A model generated the notes under the pieces. It did not search any database and was not told the DNA's origin. It saw nothing but the letters and a program-made list of their open reading frames with translations. Of a stretch of DNA of 64,000 bases, positions 7,752 through 16,522 are shown one piece after another (within the stretch, counting starts at the first letter, position 1; the number at the start of each line of letters is the position of its first letter). This DNA is from Niabella sp. (GTDB lineage Bacteria > Bacteroidota > Bacteroidia > Chitinophagales > Chitinophagaceae): contig JAPUDO010000031.1 in NCBI GenBank assembly GCA_027493055.1, positions 26,350 through 90,349 of the forward strand, in the 5' to 3' direction. A program made the position numbers and the translations under genes.

Positions 7752-10163
7752 ATGAAGAAACCGGTAAGAATATTTTGGCGATTATTTTTTATAGGATTGG
7801 GATTGTTTATTGCCATTCTTTTACTCGCCAACTTTGGCGTTTTTGGTAAAATGCCCTCTTTAGAAGAACTGGAGAATCCCACAATAGCCCAGGCTTCCGA
7901 AGTATATGCCAGCGATGGTACCCTGATGGGGAAATATTATCTGCCCTCGGGAAACAGGAGCATTGTTAAGTATAAAGAAATTTCTCCCAATGTGATCAAC
8001 GCATTAGTGTCTACAGAGGATAAGCGTTTTTATGAGCATTCGGGAATTGATATAAAAGGCACTTTACGGGCCATATTTTTAGGTGGGGCACAGGGTGGGG
8101 GTAGTACCATTACCCAGCAGCTGGCCCTGGCGCTTTTCAATAAAAGGGCTACTAACCCCGTGCTGAGAGTGATTCAGAAATTAAAAGAATGGATTATTGC
8201 TGTTAAGCTTGAAAGGAATTTTACCAAGGAGGAAATACTGGCGCTTTATCTGAATGCTGTTCCCTATCCCGACAATGTTTTTGGTATCAGAAATGCTTCT
8301 AAAACTTTTTTCCAGAAAGAGCCTGCTGCATTAAATGTATCTGAGGCGGCTCTTTTAGTAGGCAGTATCAACGGGCCGGGTATTTATAATCCGCGCAGAA
8401 ATCCCAAGGCCGCCATGGACCGTCGTAATCTGGTTTTAGGCCGAATGGCAGAAAACGGGAAAATTTCTTTCGATGAAGCTTCTGCCTTTCAGGCTAAGGC
8501 TCCCGTATTGAATTATAAAAGGCCAAGCGAGGACATCGGCTATGCACCTTATTTCCGTGAAGTTTTACGGGATGAGGTTAAAAAGATATTGAAAGATATC
8601 TCCAAACCTGACGGATCTTCTTACAATATTTATAATGACGGTTTAAAGATTTATACAACCATCAACCCGGTAATGCAGCTGTATGCTGAAGATGCCGTGG
8701 CCAGGCAGGCCCCGCAGCTGTACAGGAATGTGATCAGACAGGGTTTTGTTAAAAACGGAAGCGTATGGAACAAAAGGGATAATATACTGGAAGCGGCCAT
8801 GAAGGCAAGTGAAAGATGGAAAAGCCTGGCAGAAGATGGCCTGAGCGATAAAGAGATCAAAGCCACTTTTTTTGAAAAAACCCCCATGAAGGTTTTTGCC
8901 TGGAACCCTGAACGGTCAAAGGATACCATAATGACGCCTTACGATTCCATCAAATATCACAGGCTGTTTACCCAGGCTGGTTTTATGGCAATGGACCCGG
9001 TAACAGGCGAGGTGAAAGCATGGGTAGGCGGTATTGGTTTTAAGACTTTTAAATATGATCACGTTAATCTTAATACAAAAAGACAGGTAGGATCTACTAT
9101 AAAACCCTTACTTTACGGAGAGGCGGTTGAGGAGCTGGGCTTTACCCCCGAAACGCCGGTGCAGGATGTTCAGCAAAGTTTTGGCGCCGGCCAGCTGGTG
9201 CCTGCTACCGGAGGAAGCTGTACGGGGCGCTCTATGTCTATGGCATCTGCCCTGGCATGGTCCCGGAACTGCGCCACGGCTTATATTATGAAGCAGGTAG
9301 GTCCGAGAAGATTTACTGATTTTTTGCAGCATATAGGCGTTCCTACAAAAGTTCCGGCATACCCGTCCATTGCTTTAGGCTCCTGCGAGCTTTCATTATT
9401 TGAAATGATGTGGGCCTATTCCATTTTTGGCGGACGCGGTTTCTCTACCAAACCTTATTTTATAAGCCGTATAGAAGACAGGAACGGCAATGTTATTAAA
9501 AGACTGGATTACAGCGTTAACCGGCGGGAAGCCATCAGTGAAGCAGCAGCCTATGTAATGACCCGGATGATGCAGGGCCCGGTAGATATAGGTACCGCCA
9601 AAGGATTACGTGCAAGGCTTGGCGCTGCTGAAATGGCCGGTAAAACAGGTACCACCAATGACAATAGTGATGCCTGGTTTATGGGTTTTGTACCCCAGTT
9701 ATTAGCCGGTGTATGGGTAGGCAGCGATGACCGTTTTATCCGCAATGAAGGTGCGGGTGGCTTCGGCGGTCAGGCGGCCAGGCCCATTTGGGAGCACTTC
9801 TTTAAAAAGGTATATGAAAATAAAGAGCTGGGCATTAATAAGGAGGAGCGGTTTATTGAACCTCCTACACTAAATAATGAAGCGCAAAGCGCTGATGCTT
9901 CTTTATATTATACGGATCCTTCTGATCCGGATCCTGTTGCTGCCGGTGAAGATATGGGCGCCGGCACCGAAGAAGAATATATGCAGAACAGCGGTGAATA
10001 TATTGGACCAGAGTCTGCGCCTTTGCCGGATGATCCCAATAAAAAGAAGCAACCTCCCAAAGATACCGTAGTTAAAAAAGAAAAAGTGGCGCCTCCCGAA
10101 GAGCCTAAGAAAAAGAAAGGCCTGTTTAAAAAGATTTTTGGTAAAAAGCAAAAAGAAGAGTGA
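7752..10163 (+). CDS. mrcA: Penicillin-binding protein 1A (bifunctional glycosyltransferase/transpeptidase)
   Basis: This 803-aa class A PBP is anchored by one N-terminal helix (about 8-28). The GT51 domain shows EDKRFYEHSGID and GSTITQQL. The transpeptidase domain shows the three penicillin-binding motifs: SxxK in GSTIKP, SxN in SRNCATA, and KTG in AGKTGTTND. It polymerises and crosslinks peptidoglycan in the periplasm. The tail (about 740-803) is acidic, then proline- and lysine-rich (KKKKGLFKKIFGKKQK), a low-complexity end common in this phylum. It stands alone, divergent from atpZ, and is followed by a clear terminator. Confidence 0.95.
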   Translation: MKKPVRIFWRLFFIGLGLFIAILLLANFGVFGKMPSLEELENPTIAQASEVYASDGTLMGKYYLPSGNRSIVKYKEISPNVINALVSTEDKRFYEHSGIDIKGTLRAIFLGGAQGGGSTITQQLALALFNKRATNPVLRVIQKLKEWIIAVKLERNFTKEEILALYLNAVPYPDNVFGIRNASKTFFQKEPAALNVSEAALLVGSINGPGIYNPRRNPKAAMDRRNLVLGRMAENGKISFDEASAFQAKAPVLNYKRPSEDIGYAPYFREVLRDEVKKILKDISKPDGSSYNIYNDGLKIYTTINPVMQLYAEDAVARQAPQLYRNVIRQGFVKNGSVWNKRDNILEAAMKASERWKSLAEDGLSDKEIKATFFEKTPMKVFAWNPERSKDTIMTPYDSIKYHRLFTQAGFMAMDPVTGEVKAWVGGIGFKTFKYDHVNLNTKRQVGSTIKPLLYGEAVEELGFTPETPVQDVQQSFGAGQLVPATGGSCTGRSMSMASALAWSRNCATAYIMKQVGPRRFTDFLQHIGVPTKVPAYPSIALGSCELSLFEMMWAYSIFGGRGFSTKPYFISRIEDRNGNVIKRLDYSVNRREAISEAAAYVMTRMMQGPVDIGTAKGLRARLGAAEMAGKTGTTNDNSDAWFMGFVPQLLAGVWVGSDDRFIRNEGAGGFGGQAARPIWEHFFKKVYENKELGINKEERFIEPPTLNNEAQSADASLYYTDPSDPDPVAAGEDMGAGTEEEYMQNSGEYIGPESAPLPDDPNKKKQPPKDTVVKKEKVAPPEEPKKKKGLFKKIFGKKQKEE

Positions 10164-10188
10164 CCTGTATCTTTCTGCTGATAACCTC

Positions 10189-10226
10189 AAATCCCACAGA
10201 ATATAGTATTGCTGTGGGATTTTTTC
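10189..10226 (+). terminator. Intrinsic terminator after PBP1A
   Basis: AAATCCCACAG (10189-10199) pairs with CTGTGGGATTT (10212-10222) and a T-rich run follows. It lies 26 bp after the PBP1A stop. Confidence 0.85.
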
Positions 10227-10312
10227 TTTAATAATAGCCGCTTCCATGGCTGTTTCTGAAGTGTGTGCGGTACCTGTAAAAAATCATATCCCGGTATTTT
10301 TGGCAATTGCGT

Positions 10313-10320
10313 GTTATATT
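10313..10320 (+). promoter_or_regulatory. Candidate -7 element (TATATTTG)
   Basis: This is a perfect TAnnTTTG match 42 bp before the palmitoyltransferase ATG. A TTTTTG lies upstream, but only 12 bp away instead of the usual 19-21, so only the -7 element is convincing. Confidence 0.4.
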
Positions 10321-10362
10321 TGCACGATTTTTTTCTTCTACACATTTTATATAAATAATAGT

Positions 10363-11625
10363 ATGGCAGATATTTTTGAAAGATTGTTACAGAATTACGG
10401 GCCTATTGGCCAGCACCGCGAGAGGGCGCATGGATATTTTGCATTTCCCAAGCTGGAAGGGGAAATTGGCAGCCGCATGAAGTTTAGGGGCAACGATGTA
10501 ATTGTCTGGAGCTTAAATAATTATCTGGGTCTGGCTAATCACCCCGAAATCAGGAAGGCCGATGCTGAAGCCGCTGCTGAATATGGCCTGGCGCTGCCTA
10601 TGGGTGCACGTATGATGAGTGGTAACAGTAACCTGCACGAACAACTGGAAGCCGAGCTGGCCGCTTTTGAAGGTAAGGAAGATGCCGTATTATTAAATTT
10701 TGGCTACCAGGGAATGGTGAGCATTATTGATGTGCTTTGCAGCCGCCATGATGTTATTGTGTACGATGCTGAAAGCCACGCCTGCATTATAGATGGCCTG
10801 CGCTTACACCCCGGCCACCGCTATGTATTTAAGCATAATAACATCGAAGATTTTGAAAAGCAGATGGAACGTGCTTCTGCACTGGTTGAAAGGCAGGGCA
10901 AAGGAGGCATACTGGTGATAACCGAAGGGGTATTTGGCATGGCCGGCGATCAGGGTAAGCTTAAAGAAATAGCAGAACTGAAAAGCAAATACAGCTTCAG
11001 ATTGCTGGTAGATGATGCGCATGGTTTTGGTACACTTGGCGAAACAGGCGCCGGAGCCGGCGAAGCGCAGGGTGTTCAGGATAAGATTGACCTCTACTTT
11101 TCAACTTTTGCAAAATCAATGGCCTCTATAGGCGCTTTTGTAACGGGCGACAGGAAGATCATTGACTATATACGTTATAATATTCGCAGCCAGATTTTTG
11201 CCAAAAGCCTGCCCATGCCTTTAGTAGTAGGAAATTTAAAAAGGCTGGAACTTTTAAAAACAAGGCCTGAGCTTAAAAACAAACTCTGGGAAAACGCGCT
11301 TAAACTTCAGAAAGGCTTAAAGGAAAGAGGGTTTGATATTGGCAATACTGACTCTGTGGTAACGCCCATATATATGAAAGGTGGGGTAGAAGAAGCCACA
11401 GCAATGGTAATGGACCTTCGTGAAAACTATAAGATATTTTGTTCTATCGTGGTATATCCTGTAATACCGCGTGGGCATATCATTTACAGGCTTATACCTA
11501 CTGCAGCCCATACTGATGAAGACATACAAACAACTTTAGAAGCATTTACAGCAGTAAAAGAAAAGTTAGATGCGGGAGCTTATAAAGCAAATGCTATTCC
11601 CGATATGGCAGAACAAAGAAAGTAA
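10363..11625 (+). CDS. spt: Serine palmitoyltransferase-like aminotransferase
   Basis: This 420-aa PLP enzyme belongs to the alpha-oxoamine synthase family (SPT/KBL/BioF). Seen: NYLGLANHPE, GARMMSGN, the PLP-contact segment VDDAHGFGTLG, and the Schiff-base Lys in TFAKSMAS (about residue 251). Bacteroidota use such an enzyme to condense serine with a fatty acyl donor as the first step of sphingolipid synthesis; KBL or BioF activity is a less likely reading. The start is the ATG at 10363; the open frame extends to 10246, but that part covers promoter and terminator DNA. It is monocistronic, with a terminator on each side. Confidence 0.85.
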   Translation: MADIFERLLQNYGPIGQHRERAHGYFAFPKLEGEIGSRMKFRGNDVIVWSLNNYLGLANHPEIRKADAEAAAEYGLALPMGARMMSGNSNLHEQLEAELAAFEGKEDAVLLNFGYQGMVSIIDVLCSRHDVIVYDAESHACIIDGLRLHPGHRYVFKHNNIEDFEKQMERASALVERQGKGGILVITEGVFGMAGDQGKLKEIAELKSKYSFRLLVDDAHGFGTLGETGAGAGEAQGVQDKIDLYFSTFAKSMASIGAFVTGDRKIIDYIRYNIRSQIFAKSLPMPLVVGNLKRLELLKTRPELKNKLWENALKLQKGLKERGFDIGNTDSVVTPIYMKGGVEEATAMVMDLRENYKIFCSIVVYPVIPRGHIIYRLIPTAAHTDEDIQTTLEAFTAVKEKLDAGAYKANAIPDMAEQRK

Positions 11626-11638
11626 AATGGTTTTATAC

Positions 11639-11675
11639 AAAAAATTAACCCCTGCAACGCAGGGGTTAATTTTTT
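11639..11675. terminator. Bidirectional intrinsic terminator
   Basis: AAAAAATTAACCCCTG and CAGGGGTTAATTTTTT form a long perfect stem around a four-base loop (CAAC at its centre). The poly-A and poly-T flanks let it serve both the + strand palmitoyltransferase gene and the minus-strand secreted-protein gene ending at 11697. Confidence 0.9.
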
Positions 11676-11696
11676 GTAGTATAGATAATTGATGGC

Positions 11697-12101
11697 TTAT
11701 TTTATTTTATTTACTGCCACTTCGTTTACAACTTTTTTGTTGTTGCTTACATTATAAACGCTAACAGTTTTACCTTTTACATCAGAAATAGTAAAAGTCA
11801 GGTCATAATCGTTGTACAGATCAGCATCAAACTGGTAGTTACGAACAATTTTAGAGCCGCTTACTTTTTCATTGTAGATGATATTGCCTTCATTATCCGA
11901 AACAGATACGAAGTAGCTTTGCTTTGCTTCGTTGTTTAAAGATAACCTGTAAACAGGAAGGTCGTTTACATTACCAACATAGCTGATCTCTGCTTTTTTA
12001 TCATCGTCATTACCGGCAAATGCAGGTGCTGTGAATGATGTACTAAATACAGTTACTAAGGCTAATGCAAAAATTTTAGTTTTAGATAAGTAAGTTTTCA
12101 T
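11697..12101 (-). CDS. Secreted beta-rich protein of unknown function
   Basis: This 134-aa protein has a clear signal peptide (about 1-29, ending APAFAG), then an acidic NDDDKK segment and alternating polar/hydrophobic strands typical of a small beta-sandwich (for example QSYFVSVSDNEGNIIYNEKV). The pattern resembles the extracellular domains that Bacteroidota use as secretion tails, but no anchor or catalytic motif is visible. I do not recognise a named family. It lies downstream of a small ORF and a strong minus-strand promoter at 12420-12451 and ends at a bidirectional terminator. Confidence 0.7.
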   Translation of the reverse strand: MKTYLSKTKIFALALVTVFSTSFTAPAFAGNDDDKKAEISYVGNVNDLPVYRLSLNNEAKQSYFVSVSDNEGNIIYNEKVSGSKIVRNYQFDADLYNDYDLTFTISDVKGKTVSVYNVSNNKKVVNEVAVNKIK

Positions 12102-12179
12102 TGTATAAATTTTTATGTGTTTTAAAATTGATGATTGTTTAAAAATGGACGGGCGCCTTATTGGGCTGTCCGTTGTGTT

Positions 12180-12272
12180 TTACTTTGAAGGCGACCCGGT
12201 CGTCAAAGTATTTGCAAATAATACGCCTAATTCGTAGGCAATTTGCTGTGCTTTTAAAATAATAGTTTTCAT
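12180..12272 (-). CDS. Probable 30-aa peptide gene or leader ORF
   Basis: An ATG at 12272 preceded by AAAGGAGACAATT (a purine-rich site far stronger than is usual in Bacteroidota) opens a 30-codon frame, MKTIILKAQQIAYELGVLFA and ten more residues, ending TGSPSK. The first 20 residues could form an amphipathic or membrane-seeking helix. A canonical promoter lies about 150 bp upstream on the same strand. A 14-codon frame (12269-12313) ends in an ATGA overlap with this start. The secreted-protein gene at 12101 follows after 78 bp, with a GC-rich imperfect hairpin (about 12146-12172) between them. It may be a real small protein or a regulatory leader. Confidence 0.5.
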   Translation of the reverse strand: MKTIILKAQQIAYELGVLFANTLTTGSPSK

Positions 12273-12419
12273 AATTGTCTCCTTTTTTTAATCTTTAAAT
12301 TATTTCTCGTCATACGGTCTAAAATCGCCGGGCGGCAAACAAAACGAGACAAGCGAAGGTTAGTGTTGAGCTCTTATAATCTATACCGGTACTTTGTATT
12401 CGATTATGTATTTGTTACA

Positions 12420-12451
12420 CAAAGATAGAACGCCCTCAACCCGTTTGCAAA
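12420..12451 (-). promoter_or_regulatory. Canonical Bacteroidota promoter
   Basis: On the minus strand, TTTG (12448-12451), exactly 20 nt, then TATCTTTG (12420-12427): a full match to the TTTG / TAnnTTTG consensus. The expected start of transcription is near 12413. That gives an untranslated leader of about 140 nt before the 30-aa ORF. Confidence 0.7.
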
Positions 12452-12456
12452 CCAAT

Positions 12457-12484
12457 ATTTTCAGCTTTGCAGGAAGCTGAAAAT
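12457..12484. repeat. Perfect 11-bp inverted repeat
   Basis: ATTTTCAGCTT (12457-12467) and AAGCTGAAAAT (12474-12484) flank the loop TGCAGG. It lies just upstream of the minus-strand promoter at 12420-12451. On the + strand a T-rich stretch follows, so it could be a terminator for an unseen + strand RNA, or an operator. The rest of 12485-12806 has no gene that I can support; a 68-aa minus-strand frame there has no family features. Confidence 0.6.
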
Positions 12485-12806
12485 TTCTATTTTTTATATA
12501 ATTAGCTGATAAGTAATTTTTTATGATAAAATATGTAATGATGTCCAAACATTAAAAAACCGGTATTTGTGGCCCGGTAATCAGGAAGATTCCCGGGCTT
12601 TTCTGTAGTTTTTAGCAGTTGAGTATCCCTTAATATTGTTATCCGTATAATAAAAACTGTTCTTTTGCCACAGATCCTTTTCGTTAGATATGCAAGGTAT
12701 CCCCGCATAAAAAATGCACCATGTACTTAAAAAATATTATCTTAACGCCCTTAATTGCCTGCTCTTGAAAAGGATAAAAAAGAAAAAACATTTAATTTAA
12801 AAGATA

Positions 12807-15395
12807 ATGGATATTGCTGTTAGCAGGAGTTTACATCATTTCAAAACAGAAGTTGGAACAAGGTTTCAGTTGTATAATAGTCTCTTTACATCGCTGCCTT
12901 TCCATAAAATGGAAAAGACAGGAATTTTACTGTCACTTTTTTCCAGTAATTGTGAAGAAGGTTATGACAGATCTCATAGCCCGGTTGATATTATAAACAA
13001 TTTCTTTAATAAGCATACGGGCTTGGTGACCGAGAAAGAGCGGCTGGACATGCTTTTCAGGTTTACGCAATATGTAGAACGGCAGGTGGTGCTGTTTGAC
13101 GCCCTTGAGGATGCAGCGTATAAAAATACCCATGATCTTACCGGCGCCGGTACCTTAAAACAGCTGATGAGCGATGTAGCCCAGAATAATCATGAGAAAG
13201 ACCTGGCAGAAGTTTTACAATCGTTTTGTGTAAGGCTGGTGCTTACGGCACACCCAACCCAGTTTTATCCCGGCTCTGTGCTGGGTATCATTCACGATCT
13301 TAGCCAGGCGCTTATAAAAAATGATTCGTTAGAAATAAATGCCTACCTGCAGCAGTTGGGTAAAACGCCTTTTCTTAATAAGAAAAAACCAACGCCTTAT
13401 GATGAAGCGGTTACCCTTATATGGTTTTTGGAAAATGTATTTTATGAGGCGGCAGGACGTATTATGGATGAGCTGAAAAGTCAGTTTCCCGAAGCCATAA
13501 CCGAGCAGCACCCCGTATTACAAATGGGCTTTTGGCCCGGCGGGGACAGGGATGGCAATCCTTTTGTAAAATGTGAAACCACTTTGAAAGTAGCAGGTGC
13601 GTTGCGCAGCGCTGTATTAAAAAGCTACTATTATGATGTGCGCCGCTTAAAGCGCAGGCTTACTTTTCATGGCGTGGAAGCGCCTATTGCCCGGTTGGAG
13701 CATAAACTATATGACAATGTATTTATTCCGGGTTTTAAGATCAATATTTCTGCCGGGGAAATAAAAGATGTTTTAAGCGATATTCAAAAAACGCTGGAAG
13801 AGCAGCACAATTCGCTGTTTACGTCCCAGGTGCAAAGCCTTATTAATAAGATTGACCTCTTCGGTTTATACTTTGCCTCTCTCGACATCAGGCAGGAGAG
13901 CACGGAGCACCAAAAGCTGTTTGAAGCAGCCGCAGGTAAAACAAATGGCATTATTCCTGGTAACTACAATGAATTATCCGAAACTGAAAAAATAAAAACG
14001 CTGGTAAATATCAGCGGAACGGTAGATGCTGATATTTTTGAAGATGAAGTAACAAAAGACACAGCCCGGATACCCTCTGTAGTTAAGCAGATACAGGAGG
14101 CTAACGGCGAAGCAGGCTGTAACCGCTATGTCATAAGCCAGTGCAACAGCACGCTCAATATTATAGAAGTATTTGCCCTGTTTAAAATGCAGGGATTTGC
14201 CAATGAAGATATCCATGTGGATATTGTACCGCTGTTTGAAACCATTGATGACCTGGTTAATGCTGCGGCAATCATGCAGGATTTATACAGTATCCCCGCA
14301 TATAAAGAGCATTTAAAACGCCGAAGCAACACCCAAACCATTATGCTTGGCTTTAGTGATGGCACTAAAGATGGTGGTTACCTGATGGCTAACTGGAGCA
14401 TCTATCGGGCCAAAGAAGAACTGACGCGTGTTACCAAACACTATGGTTTTGAGGTTGTCTTTTTTGACGGCAGAGGCGGCCCTCCTTCCCGCGGTGGGGG
14501 TAAAACCCATAAATTTTACGCATCTATGGGCAATAATATTTCCAACAGGGAAATTCAGCTTACCATACAGGGGCAAACAATCAGTTCTAATTTTGGTATT
14601 GTTGAAGCAGCCCAATATAACCTGGAACAATTATTAAATGCCGGTATCACCAATAATTTATATGTAGAAAGACATCCTCCTTTAACAGGAAAGCAGGAAG
14701 AGCTGTTACAGGAGCTGTCGTCTTATGGTTTTGACGAATACAAAAAACTGAAAGAACATCCCCTGCTGCCCAGTTATTTGTATGAAATAAGTCCGCTCAG
14801 GTTTTATAATGAAACCAATATTGGCAGTCGTCCTGCCAAGCGCGGCAAAGCCCAGGGAGGTATTTCACTCAAAGATCTGCGTGCCATACCATTTGCCGGC
14901 GCCTGGAGCCAGCTGAAACAAAATGTTCCGGGTTTCTTTGGGGTAGGTGCTGCGCTTAAAAAAATGGAGTATATCGGGCGTTTTGAAGAGGTACGGCAAC
15001 TGTACCAGGAATCATTATTCTTCAAAACCCTTATAGATAATTGCGAAATGGCAATGTCTAAATCCTATTTCCCGCTTACAGCCTACGTGTCAAGGGATGA
15101 AACATACGGTGAGCTGTGGAATATGATTTATGAAGACTATAAGCTTACATTGGAGTACACCTTAAAGCTTTCGGGCAATAGCGAATTAATGGGCAATTAT
15201 CCTGTAGACAAGCTTTCTATTTCCATGCGTGAAAGAATTGTGTTACCTCTTTTAACCATTCAGCAGTATGCTATGTCCAAAATACGTGAGGCAGAAGCTA
15301 ACGGAGAGGAGTTAGATGGACTGAAGGAAACTTATGGTAAGCTGGTAATGCGTTGTTCATTTGGTATTATCAATGCCGGCAGAAATTCTGCATAA
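12807..15395 (+). CDS. ppc: Phosphoenolpyruvate carboxylase
   Basis: This 862-aa enzyme carboxylates PEP to oxaloacetate, an anaplerotic step. Characteristic motifs in order: LTAHPTQF with the catalytic His (about residue 148), FWPGGDRDGNPFV, the FDGRGGPPSRGGG loop (about 550), GSRPAKRG and PFAGAWSQ. It ends a little short of the usual QNTG C-terminus (ends INAGRNSA), a variation seen in this phylum. It is monocistronic; the next genes are lipoproteins 77 bp away. Confidence 0.95.
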   Translation: MDIAVSRSLHHFKTEVGTRFQLYNSLFTSLPFHKMEKTGILLSLFSSNCEEGYDRSHSPVDIINNFFNKHTGLVTEKERLDMLFRFTQYVERQVVLFDALEDAAYKNTHDLTGAGTLKQLMSDVAQNNHEKDLAEVLQSFCVRLVLTAHPTQFYPGSVLGIIHDLSQALIKNDSLEINAYLQQLGKTPFLNKKKPTPYDEAVTLIWFLENVFYEAAGRIMDELKSQFPEAITEQHPVLQMGFWPGGDRDGNPFVKCETTLKVAGALRSAVLKSYYYDVRRLKRRLTFHGVEAPIARLEHKLYDNVFIPGFKINISAGEIKDVLSDIQKTLEEQHNSLFTSQVQSLINKIDLFGLYFASLDIRQESTEHQKLFEAAAGKTNGIIPGNYNELSETEKIKTLVNISGTVDADIFEDEVTKDTARIPSVVKQIQEANGEAGCNRYVISQCNSTLNIIEVFALFKMQGFANEDIHVDIVPLFETIDDLVNAAAIMQDLYSIPAYKEHLKRRSNTQTIMLGFSDGTKDGGYLMANWSIYRAKEELTRVTKHYGFEVVFFDGRGGPPSRGGGKTHKFYASMGNNISNREIQLTIQGQTISSNFGIVEAAQYNLEQLLNAGITNNLYVERHPPLTGKQEELLQELSSYGFDEYKKLKEHPLLPSYLYEISPLRFYNETNIGSRPAKRGKAQGGISLKDLRAIPFAGAWSQLKQNVPGFFGVGAALKKMEYIGRFEEVRQLYQESLFFKTLIDNCEMAMSKSYFPLTAYVSRDETYGELWNMIYEDYKLTLEYTLKLSGNSELMGNYPVDKLSISMRERIVLPLLTIQQYAMSKIREAEANGEELDGLKETYGKLVMRCSFGIINAGRNSA

Positions 15396-15472
15396 TAGGT
15401 ATTATCAGGATACTTCTTAATTTAGGCTTTTATATTAAAACACATTCTTACATTTGTTTATATAAATAAACT

Positions 15473-16051
15473 ATGAGGAATAGGAAGAGATGGAAATTAT
15501 GCTTGCTGATTACGTTAGTCATAATGGCTGCCTGCAGCAATGTTACCGGTAATGATCCTAATGTGGTGCTACAGGAGTTTTTTGAGCATCTGGCAAAAAA
15601 GGATATTGACGGCGCTTCCAAATATGTGACATCAGATAGCAAGCCTACCATGCAGATGATGAAAAAGGGGTTGGATATGGCTGAAAAGACGAAGGACAGC
15701 GCGTTGCAGAACAACCCTATGAAAGAATTTGAAGATGTGGTGATAGAACATGCAAGGATAATGGGCGATTCTGCTTTGATAACAGTAAGAAGTAAAACCA
15801 ATAAAAGACCCAACGCTGAGTTTAAGCTGATAAAGCAAAGCAATGGCTGGAAAGTAGATTTTACCATGGGCACGCTGATGCGCATGGGAGCAAAAGCTGC
15901 CGGAGAAACCAGCAGCCCCGATCTTACAGACATCGGAAGTATAGATAGCAGTGATATGAAAAAAGGAATGGAAATGGCAGACAGCATTTTAAAAAATATG
16001 GATCCCCAAATGCTGGAGGATATTCAGAAGAAACTGAAAAATATGAAATAA
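15473..16051 (+). CDS. DUF4878-like lipoprotein, copy 1
   Basis: This is a 192-aa lipoprotein: a basic start, a hydrophobic helix and the lipobox MAAC (Cys at residue 22). The body (about 30-130) looks like the DUF4878/NTF2-like fold: VLQEFFEHLAKKDIDGASKY at the front and a later NGWKVDFTM strand. Such domains are common in lipoproteins of unknown role. The C-terminus is Met/Asp/Lys-rich. The next gene begins after a few bases and codes for a shorter relative, so the pair probably arose by duplication. Confidence 0.7.
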   Translation: MRNRKRWKLCLLITLVIMAACSNVTGNDPNVVLQEFFEHLAKKDIDGASKYVTSDSKPTMQMMKKGLDMAEKTKDSALQNNPMKEFEDVVIEHARIMGDSALITVRSKTNKRPNAEFKLIKQSNGWKVDFTMGTLMRMGAKAAGETSSPDLTDIGSIDSSDMKKGMEMADSILKNMDPQMLEDIQKKLKNMK

Positions 16052-16056
16052 CAGTG

Positions 16057-16458
16057 ATGAAAAGATTAGTTGTATTAAAGGCCCTGGCGGTGATATTTTT
16101 GATTGCTTGTAACGCTGGCCCTGAAAGCGATGGCGCCGAAAATGACCTGGAGGCAGCAAGGAACTTTGTGCAGGCCGCCCTGAAAGGCAGATATGACAGG
16201 GCAGCTGATTATATGCTGCACGATTCTTTAAATGATGAAAGATTAGATGCCGTATCCAGAATGCAACTTTCCTCCGATGAAAAACAGGGGCTTTGGGATG
16301 CCAGCATCAATATTCACAACCGTAAGCTTATAAACGACTCTACAAGTATTATAGTGTACTCAAATTCTTTTCATAAAGAGAACCGCGATACGCTTAAAGT
16401 GGTAAAGAAGGAGGGCAAATGGCTGGTAGATTTCAAATACCTTTTTGATCATGAATAA
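16057..16458 (+). CDS. DUF4878-like lipoprotein, copy 2
   Basis: This 133-aa lipoprotein (MKRLVVLKALAVIFLIAC, lipobox Cys near residue 18) has the same plan as the upstream protein: AARNFVQAALKGRYDRAADY, then GKWLVDFKY near the end. I start at the ATG at 16057; a GTG three bases earlier is possible. The stop of copy 1 is only 5 bp upstream, so both share a transcript. The function is unknown. Confidence 0.7.
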   Translation: MKRLVVLKALAVIFLIACNAGPESDGAENDLEAARNFVQAALKGRYDRAADYMLHDSLNDERLDAVSRMQLSSDEKQGLWDASINIHNRKLINDSTSIIVYSNSFHKENRDTLKVVKKEGKWLVDFKYLFDHE

Positions 16459-16477
16459 CAAGTACGAATTAAACACA

Positions 16478-16485
16478 TACTTTTG
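16478..16485 (+). promoter_or_regulatory. Candidate -7 element (TACTTTTG)
   Basis: A perfect TAnnTTTG match stands 37 bp before the pyrophosphatase ATG. No -33 element is seen at normal spacing. Confidence 0.4.
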
Positions 16486-16522
16486 CAGACTATTAAATTG
16501 TATAAATAACTAATTGAGCCTT

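Noticed and set aside
12502-12708. 68-aa minus-strand frame between the small ORF and ppc
   Set aside because: No family features, no ribosome binding site and no promoter in place.
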